Shown here piece after piece: positions 1 through 8,662 of a stretch of DNA of 64,000 nucleotides (position 1 is its first letter; the number at the start of each line of letters is the position of its first letter). The notes under the pieces are model-generated. The model saw nothing but the letters and a program-made list of their open reading frames with translations. It searched no databases and was not told the DNA's origin. The stretch is from the NCBI GenBank assembly GCA_041749255.1, contig JBGTBR010000010.1:1-64000 (forward strand), given 5' to 3'. Made by a program: the position numbers and the translations under genes. The DNA is from JABDLO01 sp041749255 (GTDB lineage: Bacteria > Bacteroidota > Bacteroidia > Chitinophagales > Saprospiraceae).

Positions 1-69
1 CACAAGCCTGAAATACTTGTCGTACTTTTTTGTTTCCGGATTTACTCTTCCACTAAATTTGAAATACAT
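1..69 (-). CDS. IS1634-family transposase, N-terminal fragment (cut by window edge)
   Basis: Reading the minus strand from an ATG at 69-67 gives 23 open codons that run off the left edge. The peptide begins MYFKFSGRVNPE and continues YDKYFRLV, which matches the usual start of IS1634-type (IS4 superfamily) DDE transposases of Bacteroidota, which open with M-[YF]-F-[RK]-x-S-x-R-x-N-P and then Y-[YF]-R-L-V-E-S-Y. The enzyme would cut and paste its own insertion sequence. The ATG lies 4 bases after a perfect TACCTTTG promoter box, so both the start and the expression signal agree. The catalytic domain lies outside the window, so intactness cannot be judged. Identification rests on 23 residues and recalled family resemblance. 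Confidence 0.62.
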   Translation of the reverse strand, partial: MYFKFSGRVNPETKKYDKYFRLV

Positions 70-73
70 GTAG

Positions 74-105
74 CAAAGGTACAACATAGGAATCGACCCT
101 GTCAA
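74..105 (-). promoter_or_regulatory. Promoter of the edge transposase
   Basis: On the minus strand TTGACA occupies 105-100 and TACCTTTG occupies 81-74, with an 18-base spacer. This fits the Bacteroidota primary sigma consensus (TTG near -33, TAnnTTTG near -7). The transposase ATG follows after only 4 bases, which predicts a leaderless transcript. Confidence 0.7.
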
Positions 106-516
106 CCCCCCTGTGTACTACAAAGCCAATTTTAAAAAATACAAATATTGATTTTCAAGTAATTATGAATTTACAAGTTGCAAACCATGCCTAAATAACT
201 CAAAAATTAATTCAAAATAATTTATTTTAAACACTTTTAATGCCATCTTGAGCAATGTGGGTTAGGTATATGCTTCGATCTCATATGAATTTTTTTTAAT
301 CATACTCCGTTGTGAAGCTTTGATTAATCCACTGTTTAGCGGACATTGGTACTAACATGTATATATTGACAATTTGCTGAAAACTGCCAAAAAATATTTG
401 TTAATAACAGACATAGATGAAAAGATGATTTTTATCGTTATAGATATAAAAAATATCTACAAATAGAAACTCTTTACCTGGAAAGTGATTATATTTATAA
501 GAATTAATACGATGAT
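106..516. other. Intergenic, AT-rich; probable end of the insertion sequence
   Basis: No gene was recognised in this stretch. The insertion sequence end should lie shortly right of the transposase promoter; a run of C followed by TGTGTACTAC at about 105-121 could belong to its terminal inverted repeat, but the other end is outside the window. The remainder is AT-rich with no hairpin followed by a T-run and no TAnnTTTG box close to the next gene. Confidence 0.4.
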
Positions 517-1311
517 TTGAAAATTTTATATTCCATATCATTATTTCTACTGGCATTCCCGATATGGGGGCAGTTGACTTTCCAACCAAAGGATGTTGAC
601 AATAGTCTTAAAGGAGTGGTTTATAATTCTGAATGGTTGGTAGATTTCAAAGTTCACACCAATGGAATGTCTATTGCCTATAACTCGGGTAAAATTGTCA
701 CTTTCGATAAAACAAATTATGTCCAAATAGAACTGGGATATTTACGAGATCCCAGAGAAAGAAGACAGAACAGGAATCTCACATTGAACCGGTTTGGCAG
801 ATCTTCTTCATTTATATTTGGAAAAGAAAATCAAATGTTTGTAGTTCGAGCCGGTTGGGGAACACGTAAATATTTGTCTGAAAAGGCTAAACGACAGGGG
901 GTAGCATTAGGTTATACCTATATGATTGGTCCTGCAGTTGCTATTATGAAGCCGTATTATCTTAATCTAATTTACAGGGAAGAAGAAGAAGGCCGTCAAA
1001 TGTTAGAAATCAGAAATGAAAGGCTTAACGATGATAACAGAGACATGTTCCTCAATTATAATGATATATTTGGCGGTGGAGGTTTTGCCCGGGGTTGGCG
1101 CGAACTAAGCCTTACCCCAGGAATTCATGGGAAGGCGGCTTTGGTTTTTTCATTAGGTGCCTTTGACGAATACGCAAAAGCCATTGAAACCGGCATTATG
1201 TTTGATATTTTTCCCAGAAAAATAGCGATAATGGCCGAAACCGAAAGTATCAGCAACAAACCTTATTTTATCAATTTCTATGTTAATATTCAATTAGGCA
1301 GACGTCGCTAA
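517..1311 (+). CDS. Conserved hypothetical outer membrane (beta-barrel-like) protein
   Basis: The 264-residue product opens with a hydrophobic signal peptide (residues 1-18, ending FPIWG before Q) and then alternates short polar and aromatic stretches with many Y, F and G residues, ending in INFYVNIQLGRRR. This is the look of a Bacteroidota outer membrane barrel protein. I do not recognise a named domain. The start is a TTG at 517; the frame is closed by a TAA at 505, and the ATG at 512 is out of frame and stops at once, so no better start exists. It lies about 120 bases upstream of lipA on the same strand, but lipA has its own promoter. Confidence 0.6.
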   Translation: MKILYSISLFLLAFPIWGQLTFQPKDVDNSLKGVVYNSEWLVDFKVHTNGMSIAYNSGKIVTFDKTNYVQIELGYLRDPRERRQNRNLTLNRFGRSSSFIFGKENQMFVVRAGWGTRKYLSEKAKRQGVALGYTYMIGPAVAIMKPYYLNLIYREEEEGRQMLEIRNERLNDDNRDMFLNYNDIFGGGGFARGWRELSLTPGIHGKAALVFSLGAFDEYAKAIETGIMFDIFPRKIAIMAETESISNKPYFINFYVNIQLGRRR

Positions 1312-1417
1312 GGCAAGATTACTTCTACGCCATATTATAAAACTTTAATGCAAAGTAAGGTGTTACATTTTCTATATTTGCATATTTGCATATCGTTTAT
1401 CTGTATTCATTAAAATA

Positions 1418-1425
1418 TAACTTTG
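1418..1425 (+). promoter_or_regulatory. TAnnTTTG -7 box of lipA
   Basis: TAACTTTG lies 5 bases before the GTG start of lipA at 1431. A second match, TATATTTG, is at 1373-1380. The closer box predicts a leaderless or nearly leaderless lipA mRNA and supports GTG 1431 as the start. Confidence 0.55.
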
Positions 1426-1430
1426 CATTC

Positions 1431-2303
1431 GTGATAGAGCTGCCAGTAGTACCCTTTGAAAGAAAATCTTCCGGAAAACCACCATGGCTTAGAGTTAAGC
1501 TACCTATAGGTGAGGACTACAGAAGAGTTCGCCGATTGGTTGACGAATATAAATTGCATACCATTTGTCAAAGCGGAAATTGCCCTAATATGGGGGAATG
1601 TTGGGGAGCGGGTACGGCTACTTTCATGATCCTCGGTAATGTTTGTACCCGAAGTTGCTCTTTCTGTGCTGTAAAAACCGGTCGCCCACCAGAATATGAC
1701 GAAGATGAACCCAGACGCGTAGCAGAAGCCATCAAGCTAATGCAAGTTAAGCATGCGGTGATAACATCTGTTAACAGAGATGAGCTTAAAGACAGAGGTG
1801 CAGAGATCTGGTATCAAACTGTTAAAGCAGTAAAAGAATTATCTCCTGAAACCACCATAGAAACCCTAATCCCAGACACGAAGGCCAACTGGGAAGCCCT
1901 GGAAAGGATGATCAGTGCCGGTCAGGAAGTGGTATCACACAACATGGAAACGGTAGAAGGTCTTTACAGAAAAGTAAGACCTCAGGGCAAGTACTATAGA
2001 AGCCTTGAACAGATAAAAAGGATCAAAAATTACGGAAAGAGAACTAAATCAGGCATTATGGTTGGACTTGGAGAAACCTCTGAGGAAGTGTATACAATAA
2101 TGGACGATCTTATACAACATGGATGTGATGTACTTACCATAGGACAATACCTCCAACCCACAAAAATGCACCTTGAAGTAGCAGAATTCATACATCCTGA
2201 TCAATTTGCAGAGTATAAAGAAGTGGGTCTTTCCAAAGGTTTCGACTTTGTAGAATCCGGACCTCTCGTTAGAAGTAGTTACCATGCGGAGAGGCATTTA
2301 TGA
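1431..2303 (+). CDS. lipA: Lipoyl synthase
   Basis: Radical SAM enzyme that inserts two sulfur atoms into octanoyl groups on the E2/GcvH lipoyl domains. From the chosen start the protein has 290 residues, the normal LipA length. It shows the auxiliary cluster motif C-x4-C-x5-C (about residues 46, 51, 57), the radical SAM motif CTRSCSFC (72, 76, 79) and the conserved C-terminal RSSYHAE, whose serine ligates the auxiliary cluster. The frame is open upstream to 1386, but the GTG at 1431 is preferred because homologues start near [MV]xELPV and because it sits just after a TAACTTTG box. It converges on the CPA2 antiporter. Confidence 0.95.
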   Translation: MIELPVVPFERKSSGKPPWLRVKLPIGEDYRRVRRLVDEYKLHTICQSGNCPNMGECWGAGTATFMILGNVCTRSCSFCAVKTGRPPEYDEDEPRRVAEAIKLMQVKHAVITSVNRDELKDRGAEIWYQTVKAVKELSPETTIETLIPDTKANWEALERMISAGQEVVSHNMETVEGLYRKVRPQGKYYRSLEQIKRIKNYGKRTKSGIMVGLGETSEEVYTIMDDLIQHGCDVLTIGQYLQPTKMHLEVAEFIHPDQFAEYKEVGLSKGFDFVESGPLVRSSYHAERHL

Positions 2304-2405
2304 ACTGATTTCATTTTATCAAAATCCAACTCTGAACTACATCAAACCAACAATTATCAAAGAGAGGTAGAATTATCAATTACACTTATTGTTTAAACAA
2401 AGGTA

Positions 2406-4400
2406 TCAAATAACCTGGCTAAACTTGTTGATATCCACTGGATCCCCTAAAACGATCAATAGGTCTCCCTGCTCAATTTTTGTATCATCTGATATTTGTG
2501 TTATATAATGATCACCTCTCTTTATGGTTAATATATTGATACTGTAAAAAGATTCTACGCCTGATTTTCCGATGGTTTTTCCGATGAAATCATCATTATT
2601 GCTATTGACCATCAAAGAGGTGATTTCTTTATCGGGCACATGGAGGTTATAAAAAGGAAATTGGTCTCTGGCTGCTTTTATACTTGTCAACATTTGATAA
2701 TCAGAAGATCTTATCTTATTAATGAATTGTTGAATTTCATCATAGGGCACAAGATACTTACGCAATACCCTGGTAAATATCTCTATGGATGTTTCAAACT
2801 CTTCAGGAATGACTTCATCAGCCCCTATACGGATATTATCTTCTATTTCTTTTACGTAACGTGTGCGAACAATAACACAAGCCGCTTTTGTAACCATCCT
2901 TATATTGCTGATGATCTGCTTGGTAGCATCCGGGTCAGATATAGCAATAACAACCACCCTCGCTTCATGAACCCGAGCATGATGAAGAATAGATTCATCC
3001 GATGCATCACCATAGATGATGGGTTGATTTCGTTTTTTGCCAAGATTAAACTGTACCGGATCCAAATCGACTATGAGATATGAAATGTTAGCATAATCAG
3101 CTGCTTTGGCAATGTTTTGGCCATTGATCCCATATCCTATAATAACCAAATGGTCGTGGATTTCTTCATCCATTGGTACTTCTGTCATTCTCTTCATTCC
3201 AGGTAAGATTAACCCTTTCTTCATTGCTTCCGGCAAACGGACTTTCAAAATTTTATCTGTAATCCGGGGAGCAGCTTCGATTATAAATGGTGTAATGGCC
3301 ATAGATAGAATGGCTACTGACAAGAAATATTGATAAACACTCTCTTGCACAAGGTCATTTTGCAGTCCTATACCAGAGAGCAATAGTGAAAACTCGCCGA
3401 CCTGGAACAGAGCAAATGTGGTGAGCAATACCGTTCGTAACGGGTATTTAAAAGACCATACCGTTACATAAACAATGGCCATTTTTGCCAACATTACTCC
3501 CGCTGTCAAAAGAAGTATAAACACGATATTAGATACAAAAAAGTATACGTCCAACAATGTACCTACTGAAATAAAGAAGAAACTGATGAATATCTCTCTG
3601 AATGGCAATACATTTGCAGTCGCCTGATGACTATAATCTGACTCAGAGATTATTAGTCCTGCAAAAAAAGCACCCAAGGCCAGAGATAAACCTACTGCTG
3701 AAGTCATATAAGCAATCCCAAAACACAGCACTGTGATGGTAAGGATAAATAATTCCCTGTTTTTCGTCTTAACCACGACACCCAGAACGAAGGGTACAAC
3801 AAAGCGTCCCAATAGGTATATCATAAATACAACGAGTAGTAATTTTCCAGTAAGTAGTCCAATGGCTCCCAATATATCATCTTCCTTTCCTGCCAGTAAT
3901 GGAGTAAAAAGCATCATAGCCACAACAATGATATCCTGAAATATGAGTATGGCTATGGAGAATTTACCATGTGGGGAAGTCACTTCTCCCTTCTCCTGTA
4001 ATAATTTTAATACAATAGCTGTGCTACTCAAAGAAAATAAAAATCCAAGGAAAATGGCTTCGTTTAAGGGTAGGCCTATCCAGAAGGCAATAATCGTAGT
4101 AATTGCAATAGTAAGGCCTACTTGCATGGCACCCCCTACCATAACCGCCTTTTTTACGGAAGCTAGTCCTTTAAGCGAAAATTCTATTCCGATGAGAAAT
4201 AGAAGTAATATAATTCCTATTTCGGACAGTAGTTCCACCTCATGGTGAGACCTGAGTAAATTAAGCATATAGGGACCGGCAATAATCCCTGATAAAAGAA
4301 AACCAAGAATAGAAGGAACCTTAAATTTTTGAAACATCAATATTATGATGATCGAAAGACCTAAGACTATAACTATTTCACGTAATATGGGTATTTCCAT
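2406..4400 (-). CDS. CPA2-family cation:proton antiporter with RCK domains (KefB/YbaL type)
   Basis: Inner membrane monovalent cation/proton antiporter of 664 residues. Roughly residues 1-390 form a dozen hydrophobic segments with CPA2 signatures such as LFLIGIEFSLKGL and ALGAFFAGLIISES. A cytoplasmic RCK_N (TrkA-N) domain follows from about 415, with the Rossmann motif GYGINGQNIA and an acidic residue at the end of strand 2 (VDLD), and a TrkA-C domain occupies the last 80 or so residues (GDLLIVLGDP). The layout is that of KefB/KefC/YbaL proteins, which regulate K+ or Na+ efflux and pH through nucleotide binding; the transported ion cannot be read from sequence. It is a single gene, converging with lipA, and starts with ATG at 4400. 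Confidence 0.9.
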   Translation of the reverse strand: MEIPILREIVIVLGLSIIIILMFQKFKVPSILGFLLSGIIAGPYMLNLLRSHHEVELLSEIGIILLLFLIGIEFSLKGLASVKKAVMVGGAMQVGLTIAITTIIAFWIGLPLNEAIFLGFLFSLSSTAIVLKLLQEKGEVTSPHGKFSIAILIFQDIIVVAMMLFTPLLAGKEDDILGAIGLLTGKLLLVVFMIYLLGRFVVPFVLGVVVKTKNRELFILTITVLCFGIAYMTSAVGLSLALGAFFAGLIISESDYSHQATANVLPFREIFISFFFISVGTLLDVYFFVSNIVFILLLTAGVMLAKMAIVYVTVWSFKYPLRTVLLTTFALFQVGEFSLLLSGIGLQNDLVQESVYQYFLSVAILSMAITPFIIEAAPRITDKILKVRLPEAMKKGLILPGMKRMTEVPMDEEIHDHLVIIGYGINGQNIAKAADYANISYLIVDLDPVQFNLGKKRNQPIIYGDASDESILHHARVHEARVVVIAISDPDATKQIISNIRMVTKAACVIVRTRYVKEIEDNIRIGADEVIPEEFETSIEIFTRVLRKYLVPYDEIQQFINKIRSSDYQMLTSIKAARDQFPFYNLHVPDKEITSLMVNSNNDDFIGKTIGKSGVESFYSINILTIKRGDHYITQISDDTKIEQGDLLIVLGDPVDINKFSQVI

Positions 4401-4626
4401 TCTTTCAGTTCATTAACAAGCAGAAATATAAAATATTCAATTCAAATAGAAAGCAATTTCATCGAATAAAAATAAATATCAATTTACACAATGTAAGTAC
4501 AAATAGGTCGTCTATTGTTAAAATCGAAAATGAGAATATCAAAATTTTGAGTTGTTACTCAAATTATTACTCAGAGTTATAATGTAAATTCTATATTCAT
4601 TTCATCTTCTTTTGGTCATATATTGC

Positions 4627-6264
4627 TCAGTCTTCATGCAACACACCTGTTTTTAAAGTGAACTCCTGGTTCGATCTTTTCCAAAGAAGTATGGATCGTA
4701 TTATGTAATCGTTAGAACCGCTGATTCTTCTGACCACATTTAATAAGGTTGGCAAGGAGATTTCTTTAACCACGTTTTCGCTATATAAATCATAAGCCTC
4801 TTTGACTTCATTGTTATAGTGCTGACGTACGATAGTTTTTATATTCTCCATATCATTTTCTACCATCTCACCAACGCTCAGTAAAAGAATAGAAATTCGT
4901 CTATAAACTTGTTGTTGATTTTCACATATGCGTTGATAAAATTGAAAAAACTGGTTATCGGTAACCAGGGATAATTCGATGAGATTATGCCTTATATCTT
5001 TTATATCTTTTACTGATAAAGTAGCATTTCGAATGCTGGAAATACATGCATTTACTTTTTCTACTTCGTTTGCCACCATTTCGTTCTGTTGCAATTGAAC
5101 ATAAAATGTACTCACTTCTTCTTCGTATCTTTTTAACTCTTCGTATTGAAGTGTGAAGTGGGAGCCCCCTGCCACATTTTCAACCGAAAAAGACGACGTA
5201 TTTACTTGTAACGCTCTTTGTATAAATATACCATTTTCTTTTACAAGTGACTCTAATCCAGCATGCACTTCATGGGGTATCGCATTTGCAAGATAAGTGG
5301 AAATCCGTAACGTTTTATCCCGAACCACTCTATTAAGAATGTTAGCGAACAATCCCAGAAATGGAAGAAAAATAATAATACCTACAAGATTGAGCAATGT
5401 GTGAAACGAAACCAGCACGATCAAAGGATCAGATATATTAAGTACCTTTTGTATGAAGTATAAATAAACCTGATAAAGGATCAAAGTAATACAGGCATTG
5501 AACAAGTTAAAGAAAAACTGAGCCCACCCTACTTTTCTTTTAATGGTGTTGGCATTGATCGTTCCAATAATAGCTGTAATAGTTGTTCCCAGATCAGCTC
5601 CAATAACTAAAAATGCTGCTTGTTCTATACTAATCAACCCAGCTGCCAGCGACGAAAGAAAAATCATAATCGAAGCGGAACTTGACTGAATAGCCACAGT
5701 GAGTAGATATCCGAAAATAAAAAAAAGGAATAGGGGTTTGTCGTGTAGCAGAGTCATGTCTACTTGTTCGGAAAAATCTGCAAATCCGTCTTTCATGTAA
5801 CTTAACCCCAAAAACATTAAACTAAATCCCATGAGGAGTTTGCTCCAGTTTGAAAGTTTTTCTGATTTTAGAAAAATAATTCCCATACCACCAATAGCCA
5901 AAAAAGGTAGAATGAACTCTTCTAAATTGAGTTTAAAGCCAATGAATGATACCAACCAACCCGTAAAAGTGGTGCCCAGGTTTGTACCCATAATCATACC
6001 TATGCCATTCCTTAATCCTATAATTCCGGCACCTGCGAATGACATGACCAGAAGTACAACCATAGAGCTGCTTTGTAGTACCGCTGTTACCAAAGCGCCT
6101 GAAAAGACAGCCTTAAATCTATTTTTGGTTTGATTTCTTAAGAAAATCTTGAATGACCTGCCTGCTAATTTCTTGAGGGATTCTTCAAGCATATACATGC
6201 CAAAAAGAAACAAACCCAAGCCAGCCAACAATGCCCATATCTGAATATCTTTCAATACTTCCAT
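4627..6264 (-). CDS. Na/Pi cotransporter family protein with PhoU-like C-terminal domain (copy 1)
   Basis: Membrane protein of 545 residues in the NptA/YjbB sodium:phosphate family. Two inverted repeats each carry the QSS motif (AVLQSSSMVVL near residue 62 and TVAIQSSSASIM near 190) and a G-x-[ND]-x-GTT motif (MGTNLGTTFTGW and IGADLGTTITAI). From about residue 335 the protein becomes a helical PhoU-like cytoplasmic domain. The role is phosphate import or export; direction is not decidable. Homologue 2 lies at 13534. Upstream of its start is repeat island 1, so its promoter must lie inside or beyond the island, or it is read through from lepA. The only nearby promoter-like sequence is TAGATTTC, one mismatch from consensus. 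Confidence 0.9.
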   Translation of the reverse strand: MEVLKDIQIWALLAGLGLFLFGMYMLEESLKKLAGRSFKIFLRNQTKNRFKAVFSGALVTAVLQSSSMVVLLVMSFAGAGIIGLRNGIGMIMGTNLGTTFTGWLVSFIGFKLNLEEFILPFLAIGGMGIIFLKSEKLSNWSKLLMGFSLMFLGLSYMKDGFADFSEQVDMTLLHDKPLFLFFIFGYLLTVAIQSSSASIMIFLSSLAAGLISIEQAAFLVIGADLGTTITAIIGTINANTIKRKVGWAQFFFNLFNACITLILYQVYLYFIQKVLNISDPLIVLVSFHTLLNLVGIIIFLPFLGLFANILNRVVRDKTLRISTYLANAIPHEVHAGLESLVKENGIFIQRALQVNTSSFSVENVAGGSHFTLQYEELKRYEEEVSTFYVQLQQNEMVANEVEKVNACISSIRNATLSVKDIKDIRHNLIELSLVTDNQFFQFYQRICENQQQVYRRISILLLSVGEMVENDMENIKTIVRQHYNNEVKEAYDLYSENVVKEISLPTLLNVVRRISGSNDYIIRSILLWKRSNQEFTLKTGVLHED

Positions 6265-6348
6265 ATGGTAAATTTAATGAAAAAGACATTTAGAAATCTA
6301 TTTTATTACAATCTTCCTAAACAATGAGAAACCAAGGGATTAGGTTTG

Positions 6349-6635
6349 CTAAGTGTTAAGGTTAAGTGTTAAGGTTGAGGTTAAGGTTGAGGTTAAGGTT
6401 AAGGTTAAGGTTAAGGTTAAGGTTGAGGTTAAGGCTTATTGCCTTCGGCAGGTCAAAAAAAGGTGAACGGTGAGCAGTGAACGGTGTACAGTGAAGAATT
6501 CAAAGTTTAAAGTTTAAAGCGAATAGCTAACTGCAAAAAGCCTATAGAAGAATAGAAAGCCAATGGCTGCTAAAAGCTATTTGGCTACGAACTACCTACG
6601 AACTACGAGCTAAGTACTACGAGCTACAAGCTACA
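6349..6635. repeat. Composite short-tandem-repeat island 1
   Basis: The whole gap between lepA and the Na/Pi gene is built of short repeats. It opens with a TTAAGG/TTGAGG hexamer array, then GCCTTCGGCAGGTC, then degenerate units (GTGAACGGTGAGCAGTGAACG, AAAGTTTAAAGTTTAAAG), and ends in TACGAACTACCTACGAACTACGAGC units directly before the lepA stop codon at 6636. The modules TTAAGG, CCTTCGGCA and CTACGAGCTAC recur in islands 2, 3 and 4, which marks this as a degenerate or partial copy of the same element. Confidence 0.85.
6356..6434. repeat. TTAAGG/TTGAGG hexamer array
   Basis: About a dozen head-to-tail hexamers alternate between TTAAGG and TTGAGG with one or two interruptions (GTGTTAAGG) at the left side. 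The same array, in shorter form, opens island 2 at 9441 and closes island 4 at about 59747-59775 in reverse complement. Perfect adjacent copies make it prone to length change by slippage. Confidence 0.85.
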
Positions 6636-8429
6636 CTAGTCCTCCAACTTCAACACGTCTAAAAATGCCTTTTGGGGTACCTCTACGTTACCGATCTGAC
6701 GCATTTTTTTCTTTCCTTTTTTTTGCTTTTCAAGAAGTTTCCTCTTTCTGGAAATATCACCACCATAACATTTGGCTGTAACATCTTTTCTCAATGCTGA
6801 AATGGTTTCTCTCGCAATGATCTTTGCTCCAATGGACGCCTGGATAGCAATCATAAATTGTTGTCTGGGGAGCAATTCTCTCAATTTCTTACAAATTTTA
6901 CGACCTATATAATCCGCTTTACTCCTGTGAACCAGCGAGGAAAGTGCATCCACAGGTTCGCTATTTAACCGAATATCGAGTTTTACCAAATCAGATGGGC
7001 GATAATCAATGGGTATATAATCGAAAGAAGAATACCCTCTGGAAATAGATTTCAGTCTGTCATAAAAATCGAATACAATTTCGGCAAGAGGTAACTCAAA
7101 AGTTAATTCTACTCTTTCTTGTGTCAGATAGGTTTGCTTTATCAACACACCCCTTTTTTCCAGACACAAAGTCATCATCGAGCCAATGAATTCTGGCTTA
7201 GAAATGATTTGTGCCCTGATGTAGGGTTCTTCTACTTTTTCAAGTACAGTGGGATCCGGAAGATCAGATGGTGTATTTATTTGAATCTTATTTCCTTTTT
7301 TATCATAGGCATAATAGGATACGTTTGGAACTGTAGTGATGACTTCCTGATCAAATTCTCTGGAGAGCCTCTCCTGAATAATCTCTAAATGCAACATGCC
7401 CAAAAATCCGCATCTAAATCCAAAGCCTAAAGCTACAGAGGTCTCTGGTTCGAAGACCAGGGAAGCATCATTAAGTTGCAGCTTTTCTAAACTGTCTCTC
7501 AGGTCTTCAAAATCTTCATTTTCGATGGGATAAATTCCGGCGAAGACCATTGGTTTCACATCTTCAAAACCTTGGATTGCACTGGCACAAGGTCTTTCAA
7601 CATGAGTTATCGTATCTCCTACTTTAATTTCTTTAGATTCTTTGATTCCTGTAATAATATACCCTACGTTTCCAGCCATCAATACTTTTTTAGGAACCTG
7701 ATGTATTTGAAGTATGCCTATTTCATCTGCTTCATATTCCTTGGATGTATTTACAAATCGCACCTTATCGCCTTTGCGAATGGTTCCATTCATAATGCGA
7801 AAATAAGCGATAACACCTCTGAAAGAATTAAATACCGAATCGAAAATGAGAGCTTGAAGTGGAGCATTTACATCGCCCTTAGGTGAGGGGATCTTTTTAA
7901 TAATGGCCTCCATTATGTCATCAATTCCCTGTCCAGTTTTACCACTAGCTAAAATGATATCGTCCAGATCACAACCGATCAAATCAAGTATTTGCTCTGA
8001 AACTTCATCGATCATGGCACTTTCCATATCTACTTTATTCAAAATAGGTATGATTTCCAGGTCATTTTCAATAGCCAGGTACAGATTAGAAATGGTTTGA
8101 GCCTGAATGCCTTGTGAAGCATCTATTAGAAGAAGTGCCCCTTCACAGGCTGCAATGGATCTGGACACTTCATAAGAAAAGTCTACATGACCCGGTGTAT
8201 CGATAAGATTAAAAGTATACAACTCTCCATCTTTTCCGGTATGATACATTTGGATTGCATGGCTTTTGATGGTAATTCCCCTTTCCCGCTCAAGATCCAT
8301 ACCATCCAGAGCCTGCTCTTTCATATCTCTTGCAGATATGGTATTGGTAAATTCCAAAAGCCTGTCTGATAAAGTACTTTTACCATGGTCAATATGGGCT
8401 ATAACACAAAAGTTACGGATATTCTTCAT
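6636..8429 (-). CDS. lepA: Elongation factor 4 (LepA)
   Basis: Ribosome-associated translational GTPase (EF4) involved in ribosome function and initiation/back-translocation. From ATG at 8429 the protein has 597 residues, the normal length. G motifs are present: AHIDHGKST (P loop), DTPGHVDF (G3) and NKVD (G4), followed by EF-G-like domains II, III and V and the LepA-specific C-terminal domain. The frame is open to 8462, but MKNIRNFCVIAHIDHG is where the family starts, and a TATATTTG box lies 6 bases upstream, so the longer form is rejected. Its stop codon abuts repeat island 1. Confidence 0.96.
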   Translation of the reverse strand: MKNIRNFCVIAHIDHGKSTLSDRLLEFTNTISARDMKEQALDGMDLERERGITIKSHAIQMYHTGKDGELYTFNLIDTPGHVDFSYEVSRSIAACEGALLLIDASQGIQAQTISNLYLAIENDLEIIPILNKVDMESAMIDEVSEQILDLIGCDLDDIILASGKTGQGIDDIMEAIIKKIPSPKGDVNAPLQALIFDSVFNSFRGVIAYFRIMNGTIRKGDKVRFVNTSKEYEADEIGILQIHQVPKKVLMAGNVGYIITGIKESKEIKVGDTITHVERPCASAIQGFEDVKPMVFAGIYPIENEDFEDLRDSLEKLQLNDASLVFEPETSVALGFGFRCGFLGMLHLEIIQERLSREFDQEVITTVPNVSYYAYDKKGNKIQINTPSDLPDPTVLEKVEEPYIRAQIISKPEFIGSMMTLCLEKRGVLIKQTYLTQERVELTFELPLAEIVFDFYDRLKSISRGYSSFDYIPIDYRPSDLVKLDIRLNSEPVDALSSLVHRSKADYIGRKICKKLRELLPRQQFMIAIQASIGAKIIARETISALRKDVTAKCYGGDISRKRKLLEKQKKGKKKMRQIGNVEVPQKAFLDVLKLED

Positions 8430-8435
8430 AGGCTG

Positions 8436-8443
8436 CAAATATA
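8436..8443 (-). promoter_or_regulatory. TATATTTG -7 box of lepA
   Basis: TATATTTG on the minus strand (8443-8436) lies 6 bases before the lepA ATG. A TTTG about 16 bases further upstream is a possible -33 element. This predicts a leaderless or very short leader and fixes the start codon. Confidence 0.65.
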
Positions 8444-8662
8444 CGCCAATTAGTACATGCAAATAGAAAGGAAATAATAATTAATTTTCAACTTCATTGT
8501 CAAATATACTGATTGTAACATTCTGTTTTCTTTACGTATAGGCATACACATTTAAATTAAAAATCGTTCACAAGTAAAATGGTAGAAAAAGTTTATCTAT
8601 TATAAGAAAAACAAGCAGCATTTACCCCCCCGAATCGTTTCCTGAATATATTCCAATACAAC

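Noticed and set aside
2640..3083. Plus-strand ORFs inside the antiporter, lepA, dnaK and other minus-strand genes
   Set aside because: They lie wholly inside strongly supported genes, have no signals and look like antisense shadows.
6356..6434. Telomere-like TTAAGG repeat
   Set aside because: The array is short, lies inside a chromosome between genes and is one module of a larger mosaic.
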